Positions 8,721-17,702 of a DNA stretch of 64,000 bases are shown piece by piece (the first letter of the stretch is position 1; every line of letters begins with the position of its first letter). This DNA is from Flavobacteriaceae bacterium UBA7302 (GTDB lineage: Bacteria > Bacteroidota > Bacteroidia > Flavobacteriales > Flavobacteriaceae): positions 191,981 through 255,980 of the forward strand of contig DKQS01000004.1 of the NCBI GenBank assembly GCA_002471825.1, written 5' to 3'. The position numbers and the translations under genes are program-made. Below the pieces are notes generated by a model. That model searched no databases. It saw only the letters and a list, made by a program, of their open reading frames with translations, and had not been told where the DNA came from.

Positions 8721-9346
8721 AAGGTGATGCTTTTTTGAAAGAAGGGTTTGACACGGTTATCATGGGTAATGACAATCAAGTTGGCTCCGTTTTTAGCAGC
8801 CTGCTTTTTTAGTAGATCGATTACAATCTGACAGTTTTCATCATCCAGACTCGAGGTAGGTTCGTCGGCCAGAATTACCTTGGGTCCGTGCACCACGGCC
8901 ATGGCAATGCCCAAACGTTGCAACTGTCCTTCACTCAAGGTTTTGGTCTTGCGGTCTTTCAATTCCGACAGCCCTAATTCTTTTAGCAATTCGTTGATAG
9001 TGCCTTCGTTGCCACCTTTCTTGCTAAAGAAAAGTCGTGCTTGCAAGTTTTTAAAAACCGTCAAGGATTGTACTGCATGGTTGTTTTGAAAAACCAATCC
9101 GATTTGCCGACCGCGAAAAGCATCCAAAGCCCTTGCGGATAGGGTTGAGGTATTGGTCTCTCCGATTACTATCTGTCCAGAAACAGGCTGCAACAAACCG
9201 GCCAAGAGATGCAACAAGGTGGTTTTTCCCTTTCCAGATTTCCCCAAAATCAAAAGGTCTTCTTCCGACGACAGGTGAATGTCGGGGAAATGAAAATCTT
9301 CATCACCCTTTGGATAGCGAAACGTCAACGATTCGGTCTTAATCAT
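8717..9346 (-). CDS. ABC transporter ATP-binding protein (LolD/MacB type)
   Basis: A 209-residue ATPase. Walker A is GKSGKGKTT (35-43), signature LSEGQ (137-141) and Walker B ILADEPTS (158-165). Its size and sequence fit the LolD/FtsE/MacB group that works with FtsX-type permeases. It overlaps the permease gene by 4 bp, so the two are surely partners. It would power release or extrusion of an envelope substrate from the inner membrane. Confidence 0.88.
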   Translation of the reverse strand: MIKTESLTFRYPKGDEDFHFPDIHLSSEEDLLILGKSGKGKTTLLHLLAGLLQPVSGQIVIGETNTSTLSARALDAFRGRQIGLVFQNNHAVQSLTVFKNLQARLFFSKKGGNEGTINELLKELGLSELKDRKTKTLSEGQLQRLGIAMAVVHGPKVILADEPTSSLDDENCQIVIDLLKKQAAKNGANLIVITHDNRVKPFFQKSITL

Positions 9347-9365
9347 GGCAATTCAATAAAAAGTC

Positions 9366-9722
9366 TTATTCGCTTCGAAATAGTGTTGATAGTTGTTTTC
9401 CGAAAACACCACTAATGCCCGCTGCAATGCCACCAATAATGGCTGTGGCGATGATTAGTTTGTACGGATTGCCGCCTAGCGTGAGCAATTCAGAAATCTT
9501 AGCGGCCAAAGTAAAATCATTCGCGCTACTCAAGGAGTAACAGTAAGCACCCCAATAAATTTGAATGGCGAAAAAGGGAATGAAAAATACAAGGCCCTTT
9601 TTCAACGGAATCAATACAGAAGTGATAAAAGCCGCCAACATGATAGACCACCAGGGCAATACCATGGATAGTAAATAGGCTAAAACAATCGTTGCGATGA
9701 GGTTGGTGATATTTCTAATCAT
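9366..9722 (-). CDS. Small integral membrane protein, function unknown
   Basis: The 118 residues form about four hydrophobic segments (roughly 5-22, 25-40, 44-62 and 88-108). No catalytic motif or family is recognised. The ATG lies 8 bases inside the end of the acylase gene, and the ABC ATPase starts 19 bases after its stop, so it is cotranscribed with both. A membrane helper for either neighbour is possible but not shown. Confidence 0.7.
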   Translation of the reverse strand: MIRNITNLIATIVLAYLLSMVLPWWSIMLAAFITSVLIPLKKGLVFFIPFFAIQIYWGAYCYSLSSANDFTLAAKISELLTLGGNPYKLIIATAIIGGIAAGISGVFGKQLSTLFRSE

Positions 9723-12138
9723 TGGATGCAGGTGTTAAGGTTTGTGTGCCAATAATTTTGTCGTTGGCTTGATCGGATTGTAAGAAGTTTAAGCTGTGGT
9801 ACTTTCCAGCTGCCCAGTCGTCAATAAAATTGTCGTAATACTTCGACCCTGGATTCCCAGATTGACCACCCGGATAGATACCAATGGCTGTTGGAGGCGA
9901 GCTCATTTCTACAATCATACGCCAAGACGGACCGTGATTCTCGGAGGTGGCGTTCACAATGTTTCGGTCGCCACCGATCGGAATGTTGTAGCGAGAGAAA
10001 GCAGGCAAGCCTTGCAACAAGTGCTTGGCATAGGTACCCTTGTAGTTTACCCATTTGTAATCGCCCTTTTCAGCTTTGATTTCAATCAATCGCTTTGCGG
10101 CCTTTTGGAAGGATAGTAAAAACAGATCTTTGGCGGTTTCTTTTTTGTCGGTGGTCTCCAAAATGTCCATAAAGGCATGGTCACCATTGTTCTTTAATAG
10201 ATGAATGGTTTGATAGGTATAGGGCCAAGCCATGGCCATATCGTCATTGATGAATTCGTCCCACAACAATTGCCTCAACTTGCCCCACCACTGTCGCCAA
10301 ATACTTGGGCCTACTTCTTCGAGATCGTTGTTGAATTTCCAAGCTTTCATTTCTTCCAGCACAACTTTCTCTTCTTCGGTGAGTGTGGAAGTATCCATGG
10401 TCGCCAACATATGCGGCACCAATTCTGAAGCTTTTAAATTGAAATTATTGTTGTGCAGGTCCTTGAAATCATCCACACTAAATTGTTTTTTGGAATTGAA
10501 AAAGTCGTTGATTACCCGATTTCGGTAGGTTTCATATCCGTCATTGAATACGTAGTATGGATATTGTTCATCGACCGGATGCTGGTTGGCCGAACTGACA
10601 AAGCCGCGTTTCGGATTCTTCGTATGTGCATTGAATTTTTGCGGAATAAAGGATTGCCAATCGGTTTTGGAATCGGTTCCGTCCATCAAAAACTTCCCTT
10701 GTCCTTCCCATTTGTTGGCAAACTTCCCTTGAATCCACAGGGCAATATCCCCCTCAGTGGATGCGAACACAAAGTTTTGAGCAGGCGCATTCCAATATTG
10801 CAAAGCATTCACATAATCGTCGTAGTTTTTGGCCCGGTTGAGTTCGATGAAAGTACGTTGGTTGTTGCCACCATCGTGACCAATCCATCGCATGGCATAA
10901 CCAGCCCGCTCATTGGTCGAACGGAAGTTTTTGTCATACACCACAGGTCCGTGATGGGTGTACAATACCGAGTCTATGTAGGACTCTTGTCCTTTGACTT
11001 TGATTTCTTCCACACGCACTGAAACGTCTTTCCATTGTCCGTCGTGCAGGTATTTTGTGCGGTCTTCGTTAAACTTGATTTTGTACCAGTCGATCACATC
11101 TCTGGTGGCATTGGTTTCGCCCCAAGAAATGTATTGGTTGAAACCGGATATCACTCCCAAAGCACCTGGAATGGTCGCTCCGAATGCATTGTAATCAGGC
11201 GTGCTCAATTGCATCACAAACCAAATGGAAGGTAGGTTCAATCCCAAATGTGGATCGTTGGCCAAAATAGGATTTCCTGTGGTCGATTTTGCCCCAGAAA
11301 CAGCCCAGTTATTACTTCCGTTATCGGGATTCGGTTTGTCTATGGTTTTGCGGATGGTATCGAGTACTGGATAATTTTCAGGTGCTTCCGTTTGCGGAAC
11401 GTCAATAAAACTCCAATCGGTTTCCTTCGGAATCACAGGGTCGGTGATGTCATAGAAATCTGGGAATAACAAATCAAAATTCTCCTTACCGATTTGACGC
11501 AATACGTTGGTGTATTCCAAGTCGTCATCGTACCCCGCCAACATCTTGGTCATGTACATCAGCAATAAAGCTGTTTTTTTGGCCGTCCATTTTTCCGGAC
11601 CGTAGTCCAATAGTTTGTATTCTACAGGATATTGTTCTGGTGTCAATTGATCAATGTAGGCATTTACCCCGTCGGCATAATCCTGAACGAATTGTAAGGT
11701 TTCTTTGTCGAATTTCTCCATGTAGGCGACCGACTGATCGGCCCCGTAGCCCATGCCTCGTCTTCGTTCCCCACGATCGTAGTTGATGGCGCTGGGTCCT
11801 ACAATTTCCGATAAGCGTCCGGCTGCCGCGTAGGTCTGGAATTCAATTTGCCACAAACGATGCTTGGCGGTTAAGTAGCCTTGGGCTTTGTACAAATCGT
11901 GATCGTTTTTCGCAAATACATGCGGAATCAATTGTGCGTCGTAATGCACGGTCACCTTGTCTTTGAGACCAGGAATCTGAAGTTCGCCAGTGATGCTTTC
12001 GTCGGTTTCGTTCTGCCAGATGCCCGAAGTAGGATTTAGAAATTTTCCGAGTGGCGGAATAGAGCCGAGTTTTGTGTTTAGCGCATAAAAAATTCCGATG
12101 GTAGCTACCAAAGAAAGTAGAAATTTGAAGTATTTCAT
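9715..12138 (-). CDS. Penicillin acylase family (S45) amidohydrolase
   Basis: An 807-residue Ntn-hydrolase precursor. A membrane or signal segment lies at 5-21. The segment NGSNNWAVSG (273-282) is the autoprocessing site of the family, with Ser275 expected to become the N-terminal nucleophile of the beta chain after cleavage; it is followed by NPILANDPHL. Relatives hydrolyse penicillins, acyl-homoserine lactones or other N-acyl amides; the natural substrate cannot be told. It is the first gene of the operon running to 2415. A possible -7 box (TACTTTTA, 12160-12167 on the minus strand) lies just upstream. Confidence 0.85.
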   Translation of the reverse strand: MKYFKFLLSLVATIGIFYALNTKLGSIPPLGKFLNPTSGIWQNETDESITGELQIPGLKDKVTVHYDAQLIPHVFAKNDHDLYKAQGYLTAKHRLWQIEFQTYAAAGRLSEIVGPSAINYDRGERRRGMGYGADQSVAYMEKFDKETLQFVQDYADGVNAYIDQLTPEQYPVEYKLLDYGPEKWTAKKTALLLMYMTKMLAGYDDDLEYTNVLRQIGKENFDLLFPDFYDITDPVIPKETDWSFIDVPQTEAPENYPVLDTIRKTIDKPNPDNGSNNWAVSGAKSTTGNPILANDPHLGLNLPSIWFVMQLSTPDYNAFGATIPGALGVISGFNQYISWGETNATRDVIDWYKIKFNEDRTKYLHDGQWKDVSVRVEEIKVKGQESYIDSVLYTHHGPVVYDKNFRSTNERAGYAMRWIGHDGGNNQRTFIELNRAKNYDDYVNALQYWNAPAQNFVFASTEGDIALWIQGKFANKWEGQGKFLMDGTDSKTDWQSFIPQKFNAHTKNPKRGFVSSANQHPVDEQYPYYVFNDGYETYRNRVINDFFNSKKQFSVDDFKDLHNNNFNLKASELVPHMLATMDTSTLTEEEKVVLEEMKAWKFNNDLEEVGPSIWRQWWGKLRQLLWDEFINDDMAMAWPYTYQTIHLLKNNGDHAFMDILETTDKKETAKDLFLLSFQKAAKRLIEIKAEKGDYKWVNYKGTYAKHLLQGLPAFSRYNIPIGGDRNIVNATSENHGPSWRMIVEMSSPPTAIGIYPGGQSGNPGSKYYDNFIDDWAAGKYHSLNFLQSDQANDKIIGTQTLTPASND

Positions 12139-12209
12139 TGAAATATTTTTGAAGGTCCATAAAAGTAGGAAAATTATCGACTGCTTGAAAATCAGCTTAT
12201 AAAAAAAAA

Positions 12210-12224
12210 CCGCTTGAAAAGCGG
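12210..12224 (-). terminator. Intrinsic terminator after the thioesterase gene
   Basis: Read on the minus strand, a CCGCTT/AAGCGG stem with a 3-base loop is followed by nine T residues. It lies just past the end of the thioesterase gene and separates it from the acylase operon. Confidence 0.7.
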
Positions 12225-12225
12225 C

Positions 12226-12657
12226 TTATATGGTTTGGTAATCGTCTGTTTTGTCCATCTGGTCCATCAGGTCGTCGTATTTGGGTGGTAAGATGGTCAA
12301 TCTTCTTTTGTGAAGGTCGATCCACGCACCAAAGACTTCAATCACGGCGGATAAGTCACCTTCCGTATTTAGGACCTCATGTCTGATTTTCCATTTTCGT
12401 TTGTCGTCCGACATGCCCAATAATTTGCAGTTTACGGTCACCGATTCCCCAAAGTGAATCTCCTTGCGAAAGGAGGTAAACTCTTCAAATAAAATCGGAC
12501 CAATGCCATCGCTCGCCAATTCGTTGACAGGATGACCTGCAAAGGCAAAATAACGGATACGAGCTTCCGCTGCATAGTCGTTGTAGGCCGTATGACGCAT
12601 GTGTCTGTTAGGGTCAAAGTCTGACCACTTGGTATTGAAAGATACTTCAAATGCCAT
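12226..12657 (-). CDS. Acyl-CoA thioesterase (4HBT hotdog fold)
   Basis: The 143 residues match 4-hydroxybenzoyl-CoA-thioesterase-like proteins: WSDFDPNRHMRHTAY (11-25) contains the Asp/Asn-x-x-x-H start of the hotdog helix (the usual D-x-x-G/N-H-M/V pattern), and the length is normal for the family. It would hydrolyse acyl-CoA or acyl-ACP in the cytoplasm. The stop of the upstream protease gene direction is the same strand and only 9 bases separate the protease gene end (12667) from this start, so cotranscription is likely. Substrate unknown. Confidence 0.8.
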   Translation of the reverse strand: MAFEVSFNTKWSDFDPNRHMRHTAYNDYAAEARIRYFAFAGHPVNELASDGIGPILFEEFTSFRKEIHFGESVTVNCKLLGMSDDKRKWKIRHEVLNTEGDLSAVIEVFGAWIDLHKRRLTILPPKYDDLMDQMDKTDDYQTI

Positions 12658-12666
12658 GAAATGCGC

Positions 12667-14799
12667 TTATTTCTTTACGAGTTGGATGGGTGTTCTTAGC
12701 TTTAATTCGCTCAACACATTCAAAGCCTCCGAAACATACAAATCCTTCGAAAGGTTTTTGTGCCATGCCTTACGCTTTTCGGTAAGGTCAGGATCTTTGG
12801 CTAGTATTTTTTGCTCGTAAGCCGGAGAGGTGAAGGTCAAATCTGACTGGTATTCGAAAACTGATTTGAATTTCTCCGCTTCTTTTTCGCGTTGCTTGGC
12901 TTCGTCCATAAAGGAATCAAAATTCAGCGAATACGTAGTGTCATCCTGATTCTTTTTCAACCACTTGGCGTAATCGTTAATCAGTTTGTACTTTGAATCC
13001 TGAGCGATGCGTTCCTTACTGTTGTATACTACTTCTCTGAAGTTCGAATAAGTGTTGGTTGGAACATATTTGGCTTGTGCCACCTTGTCCCAGGCCAAAG
13101 CCCCATCACGATCGCGCTCACCAAATTTCATGTAGCTAAAACGACTCGGAATCGCGATGTCTGAGTACACTCCTTCTTTTTGCGTAGAGCCACCATTGAT
13201 TCGGTAAAACTTCTGAATGGTCATCTTTAAGAAGCCCAAGTCTTTTTTGTAATTCGGATAAAACTGATTGATTGGTAAGATGTTCTGTACTGTTCCTTTT
13301 CCGTAAGTCTGATTCCCTCCGATGATGATCCCACGACCATAATCTTGCATGGCAGCAGCAAAAATTTCAGAAGCAGAAGCAGATAGTTCATTTACCAAAA
13401 CTACCAACTTGCCATTCCATTGGATTTTCGGATCGTTGTCTTTCTTTATAATCGGATTTTCACCACGGTATTTGATTTGAACCACTGGGCCTTTTTCAAT
13501 GAACAAGCCAACAATTTCAATAGCGGTTTTCAAAGATCCACCACCATTATTTCGCAAGTCAACAATGAGTCCGTCTACACCTTCTTTCTTCAATCGCTCA
13601 ATCTCCTTTTCCATATCCTTGGCTGAGTCTCTGTAGGACTGCTCGTCAAAATCGATATAGAACTTTGGTAGGTCGATGATGGCATATTTTTCATTGTCCA
13701 TCTTTACAATGGAAGACTTTACAAAGGTCTCTTCCAACTCCACTACATCACGGATGATGGAAATTACTTTGATAGATCCGTCTATTTTTTTCTTTACCGT
13801 CAAACGAACTTCTGTTCCTTTGGGACCTTTGATAAACTTGATGGCATCACTCAATCGCATCCCAACAATGTCTAATGGTTCGGCATCGCCTTGGGCTACT
13901 TTCAAAATGATGTCTCCTGGCTCCAAATCGCCTTGCTTGGCAGCAGGACCTCCAGATACCAATTCGAATACATGGGTATAAATTCCTTTAGGTTGCAATC
14001 TCGCTCCGATCCCTTCCAATTTCCCGGACATATCCTGATCGAAATCGTCTTTGGCTTTCGGACTTAAGTAGGTCGTATGCGGATCAAAAGCACCCACAAC
14101 AGAATTTAAGAAAGTAGAGAACCAATCTTGGTGTTCCAATTCTTCAATACGGATGTACAATTCATCCATGTTCTGGTGTACTTCATCACGAGCTTCTTTT
14201 TCTAATTCCTTGAAGGACTTGGTTTTGAAGTTTTTGTCTTTTTCCAACTTGGCCTCTTGCAGCTCCAATTTTCTTTGGATTCTTCCCAAAGTCTGCAATT
14301 TCATTTGCTTTCTCCAATAGTCCATCAACTGGTTCTCATTCTTCGCAAAGGGCACTTTTTCATAGTCGATATCAATAATTTCTTTCTTGTCGAAGTTGAA
14401 TTCGCTGTCCAATATTTGTCCGTAATACGACTTGGCATTTTTGATCTTTTCCAAAAAGCGATTGTAAACCACATTGTAAAAGGTGACATCGTCTTTGCGC
14501 AATTGGTTATCGATTTGGTATTTGAATTGCGAAAACTCCTTGATGTCTTTCTGTGTAAAATAACGTTTGTTCGGGTCTAGACTGTTGATAAAAGCCTCGT
14601 AGACCGACTCTGAAAAGTCGTCGTTCAAATCCTTCACCACAAAATGACCGCGCGTCAAAATATTCTTCAAAACAAAGATGATTACTCGGTCTTTTTCAGG
14701 ATCATTTTTAACAGGCGCAACGTCATCAAATGCCTGAATTGAACTAATTAGTAATAGAAATGCTAGGGTAGCAATTTTGGTTTTCTTTAAAATCTTCAT
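12667..14799 (-). CDS. prc: Carboxy-terminal processing protease (S41, Prc/Tsp type)
   Basis: A 710-residue periplasmic tail-specific protease. The ATG at 14799 is chosen over an upstream TTG because it begins a clean signal peptide (KILKKTKIATLAFLLL...). A helical N-terminal region, a PDZ domain at about 250-335 and the S41 core follow. The catalytic Ser lies in NELSASASE (about 475) and the Lys in TYGKGT (about 501), spaced as in E. coli Prc. It degrades proteins with unstructured C-termini and often controls cell-wall hydrolases. A -7 box TATATTTG sits at 14829-14822 on the minus strand. Confidence 0.9.
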   Translation of the reverse strand: MKILKKTKIATLAFLLLISSIQAFDDVAPVKNDPEKDRVIIFVLKNILTRGHFVVKDLNDDFSESVYEAFINSLDPNKRYFTQKDIKEFSQFKYQIDNQLRKDDVTFYNVVYNRFLEKIKNAKSYYGQILDSEFNFDKKEIIDIDYEKVPFAKNENQLMDYWRKQMKLQTLGRIQRKLELQEAKLEKDKNFKTKSFKELEKEARDEVHQNMDELYIRIEELEHQDWFSTFLNSVVGAFDPHTTYLSPKAKDDFDQDMSGKLEGIGARLQPKGIYTHVFELVSGGPAAKQGDLEPGDIILKVAQGDAEPLDIVGMRLSDAIKFIKGPKGTEVRLTVKKKIDGSIKVISIIRDVVELEETFVKSSIVKMDNEKYAIIDLPKFYIDFDEQSYRDSAKDMEKEIERLKKEGVDGLIVDLRNNGGGSLKTAIEIVGLFIEKGPVVQIKYRGENPIIKKDNDPKIQWNGKLVVLVNELSASASEIFAAAMQDYGRGIIIGGNQTYGKGTVQNILPINQFYPNYKKDLGFLKMTIQKFYRINGGSTQKEGVYSDIAIPSRFSYMKFGERDRDGALAWDKVAQAKYVPTNTYSNFREVVYNSKERIAQDSKYKLINDYAKWLKKNQDDTTYSLNFDSFMDEAKQREKEAEKFKSVFEYQSDLTFTSPAYEQKILAKDPDLTEKRKAWHKNLSKDLYVSEALNVLSELKLRTPIQLVKK

Positions 14800-14821
14800 G
14801 TAAATCAACTAATAAGAGGTC

Positions 14822-14829
14822 CAAATATA
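14822..14829 (-). promoter_or_regulatory. -7 promoter box of the prc gene
   Basis: TATATTTG on the minus strand matches the Bacteroidota -7 consensus TANNTTTG exactly. It lies 23 bases before the chosen ATG. A clear -33 TTTG at the usual spacing is not seen; one occurs at a longer spacing of 24. Confidence 0.5.
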
Positions 14830-14863
14830 GTTGCTAAGCTACTAAAATAATGCCAAAATGATG

Positions 14864-15382
14864 TTAAGAATTTTTCTTGTAAATGCCTCTAAATATCTCG
14901 TTTAGGACTTTTTTGTTTTCATCAAGACGTTCCCAAATCTGCATTACCGATTTGTCTTCTTTTTCATACCAGGTCACCCGGTTGTAGAAATTGCCTTGAG
15001 GCGTTTTTTGAAGCTTGCTTTCGAGAATCATTTTTCCATCGGTAAACTTTCCTTTGAGCACCAAGGTAAAACCGGAATTGTCTACCCAAACCTGGTTCCA
15101 GGTCTGATCGGTTCTGTCATAGTAGTTGTAACTGGTGCCGCGATTCGGGCCTTTTTTAGATTCCCAATTTTCCTGCATCACACAGTTGTTTTGCATTTTG
15201 ATGAGCTTGTTGGTACCGATAAGGTTGCCTTGCACATCGAAGACATTCCAACTGCCTTCCCAAAAATCAAATTGCTTGTAGGGTTCCCCCGAACAATTGG
15301 GTGGTTGATTTTGTGAAAAACTGGTAAAAGTACTGGTAAAATAAATGCAAAGAGACAGTAAAAGGTAAGTGATGTAACGCAT
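14864..15382 (-). CDS. Secreted DUF1579-like protein, function unknown
   Basis: The 172 residues start with a signal peptide (1-23, ending SFSQ). The mature part, with FDFWEGSWNVFD (38-49), NNCVMQENW and WVDNSGF segments, resembles the lipocalin-like proteins often labelled DUF1579, which are small beta barrels of unknown role. A Cys pair (about 30 and 68) could form a disulfide. It is transcribed alone towards prc, diverging from surE. No function is assigned. Confidence 0.65.
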   Translation of the reverse strand: MRYITYLLLSLCIYFTSTFTSFSQNQPPNCSGEPYKQFDFWEGSWNVFDVQGNLIGTNKLIKMQNNCVMQENWESKKGPNRGTSYNYYDRTDQTWNQVWVDNSGFTLVLKGKFTDGKMILESKLQKTPQGNFYNRVTWYEKEDKSVMQIWERLDENKKVLNEIFRGIYKKNS

Positions 15383-15467
15383 AGTTGATTGTTTTACACA
15401 ATGTTACACAAAAAAATAGGCCAGAAATCTTTAGAAAACGTTAAAAACATAATCAATGGAAAACAGT

Positions 15468-15475
15468 TACATTTG
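15468..15475 (+). promoter_or_regulatory. -7 promoter box of the surE group
   Basis: TACATTTG matches TANNTTTG exactly and lies 18 bases before the surE ATG. No convincing -33 TTTG is seen at 17-21 bases upstream. Confidence 0.5.
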
Positions 15476-15492
15476 TAAGAAATACGATACAC

Positions 15493-16263
15493 ATGCAAGA
15501 GAAACCTCTGATACTTGTTACCAATGACGACGGCATTACCGCTCCTGGAATTCGAGCTTTAATTAAGATTATGAATACCATAGGAGAGGTGGTCGTAGTG
15601 GCTCCTGATAGTCCGCAAAGCGGCATGGGTCACGCCATTACCGTTGATAATGTAATCACTTGTAATCCGATTACCATTGATGACGGTCCGCAACTCGAAT
15701 ATACCTGTAGCGGAACGCCTGCCGATTGCGTAAAAATGGCGGTAAGTGAGATTTTGAATCGCCGACCCGATTTGTGTGTATCGGGCATCAATCATGGTTC
15801 TAATTCTTCGATCAACGTGATTTATTCGGGTACCATGAGTGCGGCTATTGAAGCGGGGATTGAAGGAATTCCGGCTATTGGATTTTCGTTGTTGGATTTC
15901 AAATGGCATGCCGATTTCAAACCTTCTGAGGAGTTCATCAAGAACATCACCTTGAATACCTTGTTAAACGGATTGCCAGAGGGCATTGTGTTGAATGTGA
16001 ACATTCCGAGTCTGCCTAAAAAAGAGATCAAAGGAGTGAAAATTTGTCGCCAGGCCAACGGAGTTTGGAAAGAGGATTTTGACAAGCGTAAGAGTCCGTT
16101 TGGAAAAGAATACTATTGGTTATCCGGTGAGTTTGTGAGCAAAGACAAGGGACAGGATACCGACATCTATGCCTTGGACAATGGATACATTTCTCTGGTA
16201 CCTGTACAGTTTGATTTGACAGCCCATCACATGATTCAAAAACTAAATTCTTGGGAGTTATAG
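15493..16263 (+). CDS. surE: 5'/3'-nucleotidase SurE
   Basis: A 256-residue SurE. It shows the metal-binding start VTNDDG (9-14; Asp12, Asp13), the PDSPQSGMGH loop (38-47) and the conserved GINHGSN segment (near 97-103), and has normal length. SurE removes phosphate from nucleoside 5'- and 3'-monophosphates and is tied to stress and stationary phase. It heads a plus-strand group with a small membrane protein and lpxB whose genes overlap. Confidence 0.95.
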   Translation: MQEKPLILVTNDDGITAPGIRALIKIMNTIGEVVVVAPDSPQSGMGHAITVDNVITCNPITIDDGPQLEYTCSGTPADCVKMAVSEILNRRPDLCVSGINHGSNSSINVIYSGTMSAAIEAGIEGIPAIGFSLLDFKWHADFKPSEEFIKNITLNTLLNGLPEGIVLNVNIPSLPKKEIKGVKICRQANGVWKEDFDKRKSPFGKEYYWLSGEFVSKDKGQDTDIYALDNGYISLVPVQFDLTAHHMIQKLNSWEL

Positions 16264-16541
16264 CCAAACAAATTTTGATAGGAGTTTTGGTATCGATCAT
16301 CGCTACCTGCTTCGGATTGTTTTTGTACATCGAATACTTTTCACCGGTCGATTTTGCTAAATCTGTACAAATGATTGAAGACGGCAAGTTGTACGGCAAA
16401 ATCTTGTCTATAGCAGCCATTCCGAACTTGTTTGTCTTTTTTGTGTTTATTCGTAGGAAAGAAGATTACAAAGCAAGAGGGGTTTTATTATTCACCATTC
16501 TCATTGCCATTACCACCTTTATTCTGAAATTTGTACTATGA
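16251..16541 (+). CDS. Small membrane protein between surE and lpxB
   Basis: A 96-residue protein with three predicted membrane helices (about 5-27, 50-67, 77-95). Its start lies 13 bases inside surE and its stop overlaps the lpxB start by 4 bp, so it is almost certainly translated. No family or motif is recognised. Its place suggests some link with envelope work, but no function can be given. Confidence 0.75.
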   Translation: MGVIAKQILIGVLVSIIATCFGLFLYIEYFSPVDFAKSVQMIEDGKLYGKILSIAAIPNLFVFFVFIRRKEDYKARGVLLFTILIAITTFILKFVL

Positions 16542-17653
16542 AATATTACATTATTTCAGGAGAAGCTTCGGGCGATTTGCACGGCTCGAATTTGATGAAA
16601 GCACTGTTCGAAAAAGATCCGGATGCGAATATCCGCTTTTGGGGTGGTGATTTGATGCAGGCTGTAGGTGGAACTTTGGTGAGCCATTACAAAGACCGGG
16701 CCTTCATGGGGTTCGTGGAAGTATTGAGCAATTTGTCCAAGGTGCTCGGGTTTATCAAGCTCTGTAAGAAAGACATTGTTGCCTTTCAACCCGATGTGAT
16801 TATTTTGATCGACAACTCGGGCTTTAATTTGCGCATTGCCAAATGGGCCAAACAAGAAGGATTTTATACCAATTACTACATCTCACCACAAGTATGGGCC
16901 AGTAGATCCAGTCGTGTGAAGGCTATCAAACAATACGTAGACCGTATGTTTGTGATTCTGCCTTTTGAAAAAGCTTTCTACAAAAAGTTTGATTACGAAG
17001 TGGATTTTGTGGGGCATCCCTTAATTGATGCCATAGCCACCAGAACTTCCATGGATGAAAAGGAGTTTCGTCAAAAATACCAGCTCTCAGACCAGCCAAT
17101 TATCGCCTTACTTCCGGGAAGTAGAAAGCAAGAAATCAACAAGATGTTGAGCGTGATGCTGACCATGATCAAAGAATTTCCAAATTATCAATTTGTGATT
17201 GCGGGAGCTCCGAGTCAATCACTGTCTTTCTACAAACAGTTTACCTCCAATTACGATGTAAAGTTTGTCGATAATCAGACCTATGATTTGTTAAGCATTG
17301 CCAAGGCCGCCTTGGTAACTTCAGGAACTGCCACCTTGGAAACAGCCTTGTTCAAGGTACCACAAGTGGTTTGTTATAAGGCCAGTAGCATTACCTATCA
17401 GATTGCCAAACGCATCATCACCCTGGAGTATATCTCTTTGGTGAATTTGATCATGAACAAAGAAGTGGTGAAAGAACTGATTCAAAACGATTTCAATTCC
17501 AACGCCCTAAAAAGCGAATTGACTGCCATTTTAGCGGGAGACCGACGTAAGCAAATGCTTGCCGATTATGATGCCCTTGAACAACAATTAGGCGGACAAG
17601 GAGCGTCGGAAGCGACGGCTTCAAAAATCATTGGATATCTGAAGTCCAAATAG
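16538..17653 (+). CDS. lpxB: Lipid-A-disaccharide synthase
   Basis: A 371-residue GT19 enzyme that joins UDP-diacylglucosamine and lipid X in lipid A synthesis at the inner membrane. Visible family segments: ISGEASGDLHG (6-16), MGFVEVL near 65, NYYISPQVWA near 112-121, VGHPLID near 158, LPGSRKQEI near 195, and TSGTATLE near 264-271. Length is usual. Its presence confirms an LPS-type outer membrane. Confidence 0.95.
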   Translation: MKYYIISGEASGDLHGSNLMKALFEKDPDANIRFWGGDLMQAVGGTLVSHYKDRAFMGFVEVLSNLSKVLGFIKLCKKDIVAFQPDVIILIDNSGFNLRIAKWAKQEGFYTNYYISPQVWASRSSRVKAIKQYVDRMFVILPFEKAFYKKFDYEVDFVGHPLIDAIATRTSMDEKEFRQKYQLSDQPIIALLPGSRKQEINKMLSVMLTMIKEFPNYQFVIAGAPSQSLSFYKQFTSNYDVKFVDNQTYDLLSIAKAALVTSGTATLETALFKVPQVVCYKASSITYQIAKRIITLEYISLVNLIMNKEVVKELIQNDFNSNALKSELTAILAGDRRKQMLADYDALEQQLGGQGASEATASKIIGYLKSK

Positions 17654-17702
17654 CGGAAAACCTCAATTTCTATTTGCAGTAGATTCTTAGCTTTTGCGAG
17701 CT

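Noticed and set aside
10453..11022. 189-codon open frame on the plus strand
   Set aside because: It is antisense to the acylase gene, which has a clear catalytic motif and processing site.
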